This document shows positions 46,201 through 57,629 of a stretch of DNA of 64,000 nt, piece after piece (the stretch's first letter is position 1; each line of letters opens with the position of its first letter). The notes beneath the pieces are model-generated. The model saw nothing but the letters and a program-made list of their open reading frames with translations, was not told the DNA's origin and ran no database searches. Origin of the DNA: Eutypella sp. D-1 (taxonomy: Eukaryota > Ascomycota > Sordariomycetes > Xylariales > Diatrypaceae); the NCBI GenBank assembly GCA_023313575.1, contig JAJTTP010000002.1, positions 744,001 to 808,000 of the forward strand, written 5' to 3'. The translations under genes were made by a program, and so were the position numbers.

Positions 46201-46513
46201 GGAAGGCGGACGGGCACTACCCACGAGGGCGGCCGGCTTCGGCCTCCTAATGCTCCAAGCAACAGTCACTATCGTCAAATTCTATACTTCCCATTAGGGC
46301 CCTTCCATACCGCCGAGCATGTTGTATTTGTGGGAATTGCCGGTAGATTGCAGGTATATATGCCCTTCGCGGCATCAATTGAGCTTCAAGATAGAAGTGC
46401 GGGATTCGTGAATACACTGCGTGAAGCGGTTCCTATTTCTCATCGATTTTTGCAAAAGTATGCAGCATCACATACTCTATATTTGAATTGAGAGACAGTA
46501 TAATACATTAAGC
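43220..46513. other. Intergenic region with a GC-rich double-open-frame island
   Basis: 3.3 kb, mostly AT-rich with short ORFs. Between about 44.05 and 44.44 kb the base composition rises and two + frames stay open at once (ATG 44048 to 44407, and 44088-44438). Neither has a recognisable family. A 100-codon frame just before the transporter (46189-46491) lacks an ATG at its start. I call no gene. Confidence 0.4.
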
Positions 46514-48029
46514 ATGTCTCGAGGGTCAGTCGAGCTCGACGTTGTCAGCGCGGGCACCTCGATCGATAACGGCAGCGTCCAGCAACAAAATGTGCGGGAG
46601 GACGCACAGATTAATAGTCCTGAACCTGAAGCCAATATGCCAGAATTCTCCTTGCCTCCGGCCGACAGTGGGAAACAGGCGTGGATGTTCTTAGCTGCCT
46701 GTTGGGCGGTCGAGGCTCTAGTGTTCGGTGAGCACCTCTCTAAACAGTCGCTTTCGATATTCTAGGCTCAGCCGAAGGAACAACTAGGCTTCGGTTTCTC
46801 CTTCGGTGTTTTTCAGGACTACTACAGCCACCATGAGCCGTTTGCAAGCTCAGGCCATATTGCCGTCATCGGGACCACCACCATAGTAAGTATAGCTAGA
46901 GCGGCTGCGTCGCAGCCTCATCGCTACGGGGACAAGGACTGATCGGGCTGGATGATAGGGCACCATGTACATAGGAACCCCATTCGTCATCGTACTTTGT
47001 CGCTTGTTTCCCCGACGCGCTCGATGGTTCACGCTCGGAGGGCTCTTCGTAGCCTCTCTGTCCATGATGATGAGCTCATTCTGCAATAGCGTAGCCCAGC
47101 TCATCGGAACACAGGGGTTCCTCTTCGGCCTCGGCGGCTGTTTCGCCTACTGTCCCTGCGTGCTGTACATCGACGAGTGGTTCGCCCGGCGCAAGGGGAT
47201 GGCGTACGGCATCGTTTGGAGCGCCGCAGGCTTCGGGGGCGTCATCCTGCCCTTGGTGCTAGAGACATTGCTTAACAGACTCGGCTTCCAGACGGCCACA
47301 AGGATCTGGGGCGGCATTCTCTTTGCCGCCTCGGCGCCCCTGGCCTACTTCGTCAAGCCTAGACTTCCATATTCTGCCAACACCAACCGCAGACCTTTCA
47401 ACATGCGCTACGTCAAATCCAGGTTGTTCGCCTTGCACCAGGTAGCCAACGTAATTCAGGCGACGGGTTACTTCCTCCCAGGCATCTACCTGCCGGTCTA
47501 TGCCCGAACCGCCTTCGGCGCCTCGGGATTCATGTCAGCTCTGACGGTCATACTAGTAAACTTATCCGCTACTATAGGCTCTGTGATTATGGGATCTTTG
47601 ACCGACAAGGTCCATGTTACGACATGCATTATAATCTCGGCATCGGGCGCCGCTACGTCCGTGTTGCTGTTTTGGGGGCTCTCGCCGTCCTTACCACTCC
47701 TATACGTGTTCTGCTTCCTATATGGCCTATTCGCCGGAAGCTGGACGTCGATGTGGCCGGGGATCATGAAAGAGGTCTCCCAGAGGGGAGAGAGCGATGG
47801 CTATGGCCATGTCGACCCCGTGATGGTTTATGGGCACCTATGCATTGGCCGTGGAGTGGGCAACGTTATATCCGGACCCCTCAGCGACACCCTCATCAAG
47901 GGTATGCCATGGCAGGGTCAGGCCTTCGCGGGATACGGAAGTGGATACGGAACTTTGATCATGTACACTGGCCTGACGGGCCTTTTAAGCGGGATGAACT
48001 TCCTCTGGAAGCACCTGAACTTGTTGTAA
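46514..48029 (+). CDS. MFS transporter of the monocarboxylate porter (MCT/MCH) type
   Basis: Three exons, 46514-46727, 46788-46885, 46959-48029; introns 60 and 73 bp; 460 aa. The N-terminal ~50 residues are hydrophilic (QINSPEPEANMPEFSLPPADSG). TM1 begins KQAWMFLAACWAVEALVFG and, after splicing, continues FGFSFGVFQDYYSHHEPF, the landmark of fungal MCT-like proteins; IAVIGTTTI-GTMYIGTPFV follows. Other family features are CRLFPRRARW, GLGGCFAYCPCVLYIDEWFARRKGMAYGIVWSAAG and, after a central loop, SRLFALHQVANVIQATGYFLPGIYLP. Roughly 12 TMs are expected. Yeast relatives include the Mch proteins, one of which moves riboflavin. The substrate here cannot be inferred and no neighbouring pathway helps. 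Plasma membrane location likely. Confidence 0.9.
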
Positions 48030-48359
48030 GTGATTGCAGGAATTCATCTTATCCGGGACCGAAGATTGAGATTGAGGGAAAGCAATGCTATCTATTTAGC
48101 GTAATCTGTGGCTCATCAGAGACCTAATATACCTTCAGCTGAAAGCGCTGTATCATACATCTATTTTATTAATAGCTTGAGCTATAGAGCCCGTGGTCAT
48201 CTTATATTCTTTGCTACGCGAGCTCATTTAACGTGCCTCGTTACCCTCACCCTTTGCCGGGCTCTCATGATGATGGGGATGGGGATGAGGAAATAGCTCT
48301 ATAAAGCATCCCAATACCCCTAGACTCATACTATCTCAGATTTTGTCTACAAGCATCCC
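48030..48359. other. Short intergenic between convergent genes
   Basis: 330 bp between the transporter stop (+) and the UCH stop (-). It contains only 3' flanks. Nothing else seen. Confidence 0.5.
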
Positions 48360-49141
48360 TTACGCCTTGCGGGCCAGCGCAATGCAACTGAAGCGAAGAT
48401 TTCCGCCGCCAGACTCGCGCTCTAAATTAATAACCCGTTTGATTCCTAAGTCGAGTGCCCTGGGGCTCAGCACGTCCTCGTCCTCCGCGAGGCTGCCCCT
48501 CTCCAGGGGACCAGCCCTATCACCCTCGAGCTCCCAGAGCTTTCCGTTAGCCTTGACAAAAGCCACAAAGTGCTGGGGGGCATCATAAGTGGACGGCATG
48601 GCAAGAGTGTCGCCGACCTCTTCGACGGATTTGTGGGCAGCTTCAAAGGGCGCATTGTCGTGCAGCATGGCGGCGCGCTCGGCCATAGGAAGCGGCACCG
48701 CGGCGCTTCGGATGGCGGCAAGGTCGGACCCGGGAAGGATATAGTCGGCAGCGGGTCCGTTGATAGCGCAGTGGAGCAGTCCGATGGAACCGCAGGCATT
48801 GCCGATGATCTGCTTAAACCAGATGACAGGCTCTCCGGGACCGGACCCGGCGTAGTCGGCCTTTCCAGCGTCCTCGGCCGCGCGGTCGCGACCCCAGGCC
48901 GGCGTGAACGGGATGATGACCAATAAAGCCAGGACAGGTCGCGGGATATGCGCCAATAGCTCCGGCTCATCCAAGGAATAGACGTCGTAGAATTGGAGCT
49001 CCGGCGACAAGCCCAGGGTTTTTGCTAGCTGATTCATCACCTCGGGGTTGTTTTCTGCCGTCCATGGTCAGACAACATATTCATTGAACAGGGCGGTACA
49101 CGTTAGCCATTACCGAGCATCCTCCACTGTTTCCTCTCCAT
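48360..49141 (-). CDS. YUH1: Ubiquitin C-terminal hydrolase (UCH, peptidase C12)
   Basis: Two exons, 49141-49114 (9 codons plus one base) and 49054-48360, with a 58-bp intron (GTAATG...gtctgac...CAG); 240 aa, normal for UCH-L1/L3/Yuh1. The N-terminus MERKQWRMLENNPEVMNQLAKTLG fits the family once the first exon is added. Catalytic region: oxyanion Gln91 and nucleophile Cys97 in WFKQIIGNACGSIGLLHC, and His171 in APQHFVAFV. The third triad residue, Asp in most relatives (ELDG), is Glu186 here (WELEGDRAGP), with an Asp two residues on. The crossover loop is around LPMAERAAMLHD. The enzyme trims small adducts from the ubiquitin C-terminus and matures ubiquitin precursors in the cytosol. The short exon is based on reading frame and motif, not on transcripts. 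Confidence 0.9.
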
Positions 49142-52100
49142 GGTGACGGTCGAGTAAGTATCACCTGGCTAGTACAAAACTTAATAGCCGAGAGACTGGT
49201 TTATTGATGGTGATGCTTGTCAATAAAAAGGCCTTTCCTGAAACCTTGGACCTAACAGTATAAAAGGTGGGATGCAGTAGTGAAAGCAAACGGTAGCTAG
49301 GGGCGACCAACCCCGCAGCCCCGATAACATCGAGAAATTTATGGTTAACAGGCAGAAAAGATGATGCGGCATACTTAAATACTTATTATATCACAAACCG
49401 TTTTAGGCAAGTAATTAGGTATCCATAGTTACCCCGGACTTAACTTAGGTGTTAGGGGGAATACCTTACCCGTAGACATCACCTTGCGCCTATTATTGGA
49501 CAGACTGGTAACTAAAGAATAGGATAAGATACTTACAAGGAACCCATAGAGCGGGATCTAATTATCCTTAGTATTGTCTATTTGGTGTTAAACACAATTC
49601 ATCTGCATCGTTCTATGGATATATTTACAACATCTACTTAGTACCCAAGGCAACCCCTTATGAGCACTGACGTCCTCAATACTAGGTATGGAATGAAAAT
49701 CGTACCTATCCAGTGGCCCCCGAAAACTAAACTTCATTTTTCGAAAGGAACGGCCCGCCGATTAAATCATTACTAGAGTCGAAATTTTCTTCTTTTATCA
49801 TCATTTTTTCCCAATACGCCCGAAGCCAGGCTGTTAGCGATATAACTACAGGGCTACTTGACCAGGCTCGTGTAACGGCACCTGTGAACACCGCTCTTGC
49901 ACGACTGATTCGAGGAGGAATCGACATCTGGTTGAACGCTGCTCATGATTTTTCCCCTGGAGCATCTTCGACTTGGTAGGTAATGAGTAGGCCAATGCTG
50001 GGCAACCCAAGATCGAGCTGCTCTACTCTCCAGGTATGCAAGTGCCCACCAACATAACTTATGGAATTTTGCGCGTTTCCTCCCCCAGTGGAGGAACCTA
50101 CGCGTGCGCGCGCCACATGAAATCTCTGTACGACGCCGGAACGTCTGCCCGCCAGAAATTGCGTACATGTCTAAGTGGCTGGGTAACAAGTTGTGTCTAA
50201 TCTGTCCCCCCTTTCCCCGGCCCCGGTTCCCTGTAGTTGCCCTGGCAGCCTGGCCTACATAGTCAAATAGTGTGTGTTCACCTGTCTCCGGAGATTTAAA
50301 CTACATGGTATCCGACGAGATGTCTCAGCACCGCATGGCGGACCGGTGTACGACCCTTTCGTTCACTTTTATCGTATGATACCTACCTCATTCGTGTCTC
50401 GAACAGTGCGTCATGCTAACTGGGCCCCTAAGGCTCGGTGGCTAAGGTCTGCGAGCCTCGAGGTTTGAGGAACTTGGCCCTGGCAGGTCGCGTCACGAAA
50501 AAAAGCCGGTGACAGGATCTGCGATGTGTGGATGGTATAGCCTGGCGAGCGGCGTACCCAGGTTCCTCTCGTTTGCTCCTTTTTTCTTCTGTGGTGGCAC
50601 AGCATAAATATTGGTCTCATTATACCTCGCAAACCATCGTCGCCTACGCAGCAATACTACCCCATTCGAAATTCCTATGAGCTATAAGCCACGCACCTAT
50701 GAGGCAACCAACTATGAATGGGGTAATAAGGCACACATCTGCACATCTATATAGGTATATCAGTTAGTGTGTATTCATTAGGTAGGTGGTATTTTGCGCG
50801 ACTGATAGGCCGAGGGGAGGGGTGTATCGCACCCTTTTTAACAAACAGTAACTCTTGGCAGCAATGCGTCAGAGTCGTGTTCCACAGCATCGACTTGTTC
50901 CGGCGCCTCCTCGCCCACAAGCCGGTTTTTCCTTCCTCTCGAAAAGTGACCGTTTTTTCTCTCACACGCATGGAGGATGCGAACGATCGCCGTGGAGTAT
51001 GTGACTACTACTCTATGTAGCGACTTGACCTGGTAATTCCATACGCATCTTCTGCGGGCTGACGACGGCCAAATCCGGTTGTCTGATCGTCGGCTGGCCG
51101 GGTTGGGGTGGACAAGAAGGGTGGGAAGAAAGATTCTGGCTTGCGAATCCCAGCCTGATGGGGGCCAGAAGCCACCGAATCTATCTCTATTGACATAACC
51201 ACAGCCAGTCAAGGCCGGGCTGTCGAGGAATCCCTGCTCCCGTCAAGAGTCGAGACCTTTTCCTTGCCTGCCTTACCTTTATCCCCCTTCTCGATCCACA
51301 CGTGGCCGAGCGATACGTGAGACAGCGACCGGGATCGAGGAACCAACTACATGATTAGATAAAAAAGCACGCGTTCTAGTACTTCATACATAAGCGTCGA
51401 AGTCAACCCTGGGGTGGTAGCCCGGTTACTGATATGCAAGGACTACATAACTGGCCAGTGAACCTCGTTGCATTTCCTAAGTTTAGAAAATGTCAGAAAG
51501 CATGCAACGCACATGGGCGGCGACTTGTTCCGAACCGGGGTTATGGACCAAGCCCGCGACCGCTGCTGATTGGACGAGCCCACGTTGCGCAAGCGTAATG
51601 GGGCTGTAGCCCGTTGTGTCCGGCTGCATGGCCGTGAGATTGAGGTTTCGTAACCTTCTTCTACTCGATGTTACGAAATAGAGGAGGGCCGACGCGACGT
51701 CGGCCTCGGGTGCTCCGATCGATTGCTGTTCGTAACATTTTCCCCTCCTTCTATTGCTTCGAGCGAAGACTGTCGCACTGTAGCTTACCCACGGGACTCC
51801 TGATGGAGCTGTGTGGCTTGAACCAATAGGGGTCAGTGGGAGGGTTGTGTTGGGCTAAGTAAGACAACCAGGCCCCTTATAATCAACACCCGAGTAGCAG
51901 GACTTTAAGTATGTATAGTGATGGATGGTGGGAGATGCCCACACCTACCTGGATGGCCCTTCTACCTGATTACAGGCTGCATCATAATGTTGCTGCATGC
52001 ATACCCATATATTTCCAGCCGCCCTTCCTCCGCTACGCCCGTAGTCATGTCATCGCTCAGCCCAGTACTTCTGAGGTTACCGTCGCTGTTGTACCGCTCT

Positions 52101-52494
52101 GCAACGATGGTCTTGCCCATTGGACAGCTCATGTTCCATCGAGTCCGTACCTAGTATGGCAGGCTAATTGACGAACTAGAATACCATGAGAAGCAGAAAG
52201 GCCCAGTTCATTTGGTCCCCATGCCTCCCAGCTCGGTTTCGCCCAGAACGCTCCTTGCTTTTTCCAGTAATCTAGTTTTTTTGTTTTTCTCGCTTAGCAT
52301 TTCGAGTCGGTGGACTACACGTATCTATACACTATCTAGCTTTTCAGCGGAAGAGGGCGGCGCTTATTATATCTTTGCCGAAACCCGTTTGGTCACTCGC
52401 CCGATGGTGGCACACTGTGGCATCGGTAGTAGCGGCGGCGATTTCTTCTAGATCGGACGGCTATAACGGTGGTGGATGAGCCGCAAAATCCACA
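49142..52494. other. Intergenic region with a nested inverted repeat
   Basis: 3.35 kb with no supported gene. Small ORFs overlap in different frames without known motifs (for example 51911-52171 and 51918-52154). The inverted repeat at 51668-51738 is listed separately. The UCH promoter is at the left end and the PTH11-like promoter at the right. Confidence 0.45.
51668..51738. repeat. Inverted repeat ATGTTACGAA ... TTCGTAACAT with nested palindrome
   Basis: The 10-bp arms (51668-51677, 51729-51738) are exact reverse complements. Pairing can extend past the arms on the loop side only weakly. Inside is gccgacgcgacgtcggc (51688-51704), itself a near-perfect palindrome around gcgacgt. A third copy of tttcgtaacc lies just upstream (about 51645). 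It could be a stem-loop or a cluster of a TTCGTAAC-binding factor. Confidence 0.6.
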
Positions 52495-53982
52495 ATGGCC
52501 CCGGCCGAGACGAGCGAAAACATGAACAACCCGGAATTCGTCGCCTTCGATGAGGGGAAGATGATTTACAGCTGCATGGCCACCATGGGAGCAACGGCCA
52601 CCAGCGCCGTCGCCCTGCGATTATGGGCACGACGAGAGAGGGGTGCAGAGCTGAAACTTGACGATTGGCTCATTATCGCGTCATTGGTATGCATTTGCCT
52701 TTAACATTTATACCTATCCATAATGAAAACATCGGCGGTGGGCTAAATCATATATGAATGAGATAGCCGTTCCTTTGGTTTCTCATAATTTGCGGAATTC
52801 TAGGTAAGGCTGCCTACGTATCTTTCTGAATTCCTCACGCAACTACTTACGCTTAGGCAGCCGTGGTGCGAGGTGGCTTGGGAAAGCACCTAGAATATTA
52901 TGAAAATAATGACACCATGTCGCCAAACATAGGGGCGAAGGTAAAGGAGAACAGCACAAACCTGCGATTCGTATCATGGCCGGAAACTGATATACTCATA
53001 GCTTTTCTTCATGGCCCAGTACGCCTATGGAACGGTTATCACCTTGGTGAAGGCATCGATCCTAGCGCTTTATTTTCGCATCTTTCCGTCGCCGTCGATG
53101 TTAAAGACTTGCCGCATCCTGGGAAGTGTGGTGTTCGCGTGGTGGTTGGTGGTCGTGATCGTATCCACTGTGGAATGCCGGCCTATCCAAAGCATATGGG
53201 AACCGACGATAGATGGCACATGTATTGATACTTGCGCCTTTCTGGCTGGTACCGCCGTGCCCAACGTCGTCACGGACGCGGCCATCCTGGCGCTTCCATG
53301 TTATCAAGTAAGCCGATTGAAAATGAGGCGGTTACAGAAGGCGGCTATCTGTGGTATATTCCTCTTGGGTGGACTGTGAGTGAGCAAAGCCACTTGGTTG
53401 ACTACCCCGTTAGAGGTGTATACTGACTTGGCGTAGGGTGGTTATCGCTAGCTGCCTTCGGTTAAATGCCCTGTTTGACGTTGACAAGGCCGGTAAGAAC
53501 GCTGATTACAATGGTGCGTGACAATCCAGGTATAAGGCGCACGATTTGGAGTAGTTGCTGACAGGAACATAGTTATCTTGAAAGACTCATGGTTGTGGAC
53601 TGTCGCAGAACCTGCCGTGGCAGTACTATGCGCCTGTCTACCAACATGGCGGCCCCTGATAGCAAACGTATTCAGCAGCGTCCTGTCACTGTGTTCTTCC
53701 AAGAAGTCCGACGGGTTGAAGGACCCCTCGTCCAAGCCGCCATCGAAAGCTCGCTTCACCAAAACCTCAGCTAAGGACACAGAAGGGTCGTTCGAGAGAT
53801 TGAATGATGTGGAGAATCCCCGTGAGATCCCCGAGGGACTGTGGCCCCGGGGCTATCGCGCGGATAGAGAGACGACGGTCGTGGGGACGGACTCGCACAG
53901 CGCTCTGAGTGATGAGATCGCGCTCAACGCCATACACGTCCGTAACGAGGTGTGCTTGTCCGAGACCACGGTGCAACGGTAA
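52495..53982 (+). CDS. PTH11/SAT4-type integral membrane protein (fungal rhodopsin-like domain)
   Basis: Six exons: 52495-52686, 52767-52803, 52861-52940, 53002-53375, 53437-53513, 53573-53982; 389 aa. Exon 2 is only 37 nt. It codes PFLWFLIICGIL, restores frame, and fills the expected spacing between LKLDDWLIIASL and AVVRGGLGKHLEY. Landmarks of the family: DDWLI, RGGLGKH, MAQYAYGTVITLVKASILALYFRIF, ECRPIQSIWEP, GTCID-C, NVVTDAAILALPCYQVSRLKM, the FLLGGLVVIASCLRL region and SWLWTVAEPAVAVLCACLPTWRPL. Seven TMs are expected. The C-terminal ~120 residues are cytoplasmic and charged. Relatives include Magnaporthe PTH11, involved in surface sensing, but the family is large and mostly uncharacterised. 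Exon 2 rests on splice sites and homology spacing. Confidence 0.88.
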
Positions 53983-55055
53983 AAGGGGGGGGGGGGGGCG
54001 TGAGGGTGTTATGGTTGATAGAATCTACATAATCCGTGAATACACTAACGTGCGTGTTTCCTTGACCCCTGAAAGTTTACTACCGGTATGTATTCTAAGG
54101 AAGAGCATGATGATTATCACGGTGGAGAACCCCCCAACCGAGGTTACAAGGAGAAAGCCGATAGGAATAATCCCAAACATAGGCCGGCCGTACGTATTAT
54201 CGTCGTCTTGAGAGAAAAACATGCAATCTCTCTTGTCACTACCTACCTAAGATAGTCATAGCGAGGTAGTTAGAAAGAGAGGACGGACGGGAAAGTAATA
54301 TACTTGCAAGTTGCGATACTCCGCATGGACTTTCCTGAAAAGGCAATTTATAGTCTATCATGGTTATAACAAAGTCTCCTGTTATTGCATAACTCTTGTA
54401 ACTATCCGGACAGAAAGACCCTTTTAGCTGCCCCTCAGCCCCTCAGCCCCTCCAGCGCTAACCCGCATAGGTTGGAGGGGCTACACTAGCTGGAGCTCTG
54501 GAGCTATGTGTGGTGCGCCCGGAGTGCCGACGTCATACTAACGTTGAGCTAGCACACGATATCACCTAGGTGGGAGTACATACTACAGAGTGCACACCTG
54601 CTAGTTCCGGGTTGTACTGAACACTGGCGCTGCTTCAAGGGAAACATCCGACACCTGGACATCTTCAATATCCATGTCTTAGGGAGTACTTGCATACTGT
54701 AGACAGACAGGTCCCCTAATCCAGATTGACTAGATCAACCCTCGGTATTTGAAAAATAAAATTAGGACAGAAGAACGAAAAGGAAAGGAAGGAAACCTGC
54801 CCTTGCACACCTCGCATATAAATACATAATATTCCTTTGAAAGTGTGGAAGGCCAACCCGGGAGTTTACAACGATTCGATGTGATTTGGCTGTTTTCATT
54901 AAGGGGATCGATCGTTCAACCAAATACCAAGATCCTTTTCTCTAGCGCCGCTATACGGGGCATATATCTACCGTCCGATACCTACCAGGTTGTCTTGGCC
55001 GCCTCTCCGAAATCTCTCCGCTTAATAATTCTAGTATAGGGCACTCTTACCTACC
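53983..55055. other. Intergenic, 5' flank of SSADH gene
   Basis: 1.07 kb. After the G14 run it is AT-rich, with a ccctcagcccctcagcccctcc short direct repeat at about 54433-54454. No gene. Confidence 0.45.
53985..53998. repeat. G14 homopolymer
   Basis: Fourteen consecutive G two bases after the stop codon of the PTH11-like gene, within its 3' UTR. Length may vary by slippage or be misread in sequencing. Confidence 0.9.
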
Positions 55056-56736
55056 ATGAGTCTCTTCCAGGCGATTCAAAAAGGTGTCCTATCTACCTCG
55101 AGACACCCGGCAGTGGTGCGATCGTGCTTCCAGAAGACCACTTTACCTCTTGTGACGACTCGCTTGGCATCGAACATGGCATCTAAAGTGAGTGTCTACG
55201 ATGACTAGGTACTCCTCTATGGTCAGGCGCCTATAGCTAACAATGTTTCTCACTCAGCTCAAAGACCCGTCACTCCTTAAGACGGATGTCTGCTACGTAA
55301 ATGGCGAATGGGTGAAGGCCCGCTCGGGCAAGACGTTCGAGGTGCATGATCCAGCTACCGGGGAGCTGATCGGCACGGCCCCGGAGTTCGACGCCAAGGA
55401 CACCGAGGGCGCCATCGCCGCAGCGTCGGCGGCCTTCGCGAGCTTCCGTACCCAGACGGGCCGCGAGCGCTCCAAGCTGCTGCGCCGCTGGTACGACCTG
55501 GTGGTGCAGAACGCCGCTGACCTGGCCACCCTGATCACGCTGGAGAACGGGAAGCCGCTGGCCGACGCCCGGGGCGAGGTCGCGTACGCCGCCAACTTCT
55601 TCGAGTGGTTCAGCGAGGAGGCGCCCCGCATCTACGGCGACACCATCCCCGCGACCGTGCCGGGAAACCGCGTACTCACCGTCCGGGAGCCCGTGGGCGT
55701 CTGCGGCCTCATCACCCCCTGGAACTTCCCCGCCGCCATGATCACCCGCAAGATCGGCCCCGCGCTCGCGGCCGGCTGCACCACGGTGTGCAAGGCGCCC
55801 GGCGAGACGCCGTTCACGTCGCTGGCGCTAGCGGAGCTCGCGCACCGTGCCGGCGTGCCCAAGGGCGTCGTCAATGTGGTCACGAGCCTGGAGAACACGG
55901 TGGCGATCGGCGAGACGCTGACGACGCACCCGACGGTGCGCAAGGTGTCGTTCACGGGCTCGACGGGCGTCGGCAAGACGCTAATGAAGCAGTCGTCGTC
56001 GACGCTCAAGATCCTATCCATGGAGCTCGGCGGCAACGCGCCGCTGATCGTGTTCGACGACGCCGACGTCGACCTCGCCGTCCAGGGCGCGGTAGCCTCC
56101 AAGTTCCGCTCCTCGGGCCAGACCTGCGTCTGCGCCAACCGCATCTACGTGCAGCAGGGCATCTACGACGAGTTCGCGCGCAAGTTCGCCGCCAAGGTTG
56201 AGCAGGACTTCAAGGTGGGCCGCGGGTTCGACGAGGGCGTCACGCACGGCCCGCTGATCCACGACCGCGCCGTGTCTAAGGTGGAGTCGCACGTGCGGGA
56301 CGCCGAGGGCAAGGGCGCCAAGGTGGTGGTCGGCGGGCGGGGGCTCCCCGACCTCGGTCCCAACTTCTACCAGCCGACGGTGATCACGGGAATGACGGGG
56401 GAGATGGCGATCGCACGGGAGGAGACGTTCGGGCCCGTGGCCGGTCTCTTCCCGTTCGGCACGGAGGAGGAGGTGGTGCGGCTCGCCAACGCCGCCGAGG
56501 TGGGGCTCGCGGGCTACTTCTTCTCGCGCGACCTCCAGCGCATCTCGCGCGTCGCCGAGGCCCTCGAGGTCGGCATGATCGGCATCAACACGGGCATCAT
56601 CTCGGACCCCGCTGCGCCCTTCGGCGGGGTTAAGCAGTCCGGCTTCGGCCGCGAGGGCTCCAAGTACGGTATCGACGAGTACCTCCACATCAAGACGCTC
56701 ACGTTCGGCGGCATGGGCAAGCCGTTGCAGAGCTGA
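55056..56736 (+). CDS. Succinate-semialdehyde dehydrogenase [NAD(P)+]
   Basis: Two exons, 55056-55187 and 55258-56736, with a 70-bp intron (GTGAGT...agctaac...CAG); 536 aa. The first 43 residues (MSLFQAIQKGVLSTSRHPAVV..., then LPLVTTRLASNMASK) are basic, hydroxylated and lack acids, so a mitochondrial presequence is likely. The ALDH core has ITPWNFPAAMITRKIGPALAAGCT, FTGSTGVGKTLMKQ, ELGGNAPLIVFDDADVDLA, general base Glu300 in MELGG and nucleophile Cys334 in GQTCVCANR. The 34-residue spacing between them is as expected. The CVC pair and the overall sequence fit SSADH (GabD/Uga2-type), which oxidises succinate semialdehyde to succinate in the GABA shunt. An in-frame Met41 (MASKLKDPSLL) could give a cytosolic form. 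Confidence 0.92.
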
Positions 56737-57629
56737 GGATAGAGGGGATTAGAACATGGACAAAGGAAAAAAACACAAGCAAAAGTAAGAGTCAAAGGAA
56801 ATGTGAGTGGAAATGGAGCGGGATTTCTTAAGACAACTAACGGATCTACAACATGGTCCACGGCCGGCCACTCTTGGGTTCATGCAAATGTACATATATG
56901 AAAAATGGCGGTTATGTTTCAGTGTGTCAGGGAGAAGTTTGTAGCGGTCTCTTCGCTGGGTATGCTTGAGTGTAGCTCACACAGAAATGGCTGTTTTTAT
57001 GTTCACGAGCAGAAGATCCCCGAGGCGCGAAGATTGTGCCCGCTATAACTTCCCATAAGCCATTGCTTTACGAGTTGGCAGGAGAGCCTCTTTTCCCAAT
57101 CTCTCGGTGGTTAAAACCTTGGGAGTCGCTATCTATGGCATGAGCTCCCAATTACAGGCTACAACATATATGTTACTCTTCCATCTCTGTTTCCTTTTTT
57201 TTTTTTTCCTCGTCCCTTTTTTCGGGTGATATGTAATCGACGAGAAATGCGAGTGATAGTTAAAGGGGAAAGAGACAGACGTTTTCACAATAACCAAGTT
57301 TATGACCCTAAGCCTAAAGTAGATCGGTTTATTGCATGTATAAGTAGGTACTTCACACAGGTATTTGCCCTTCAATGTACAATAGCATATGCGGGACCCA
57401 CCTAAACCCGAATCTCTGAAAATCTCCAAATTCCAATTTTAGTGGTAAAACTAAACGCCGAAAATCGTCCAGAACCCTCAACTCAGCAACTCAGCAACTC
57501 AGGCTCAGGCTAGCCAGCCAGCAAGCAAAAGTCCTTCGAAATTGGAAATCGGGGCTGCCTGTGTTGAGCTCGAGCACACTGTGCAATAACAGACCCGGCT
57601 CAAACAGACAGCAGCAGCAGCAACACATA
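56737..57629. other. Intergenic region
   Basis: 893 bp between two + genes. It contains a T14 run at about 57195-57208 and short actcagcaactcagcaactcaggctcagg repeats at 57480-57510. No gene. Confidence 0.5.

Noticed and set aside
46189..46491. 100-codon frame directly upstream of the MFS gene
   Set aside because: Begins at GTG, no ATG in a useful position, no similarity; probably promoter DNA.
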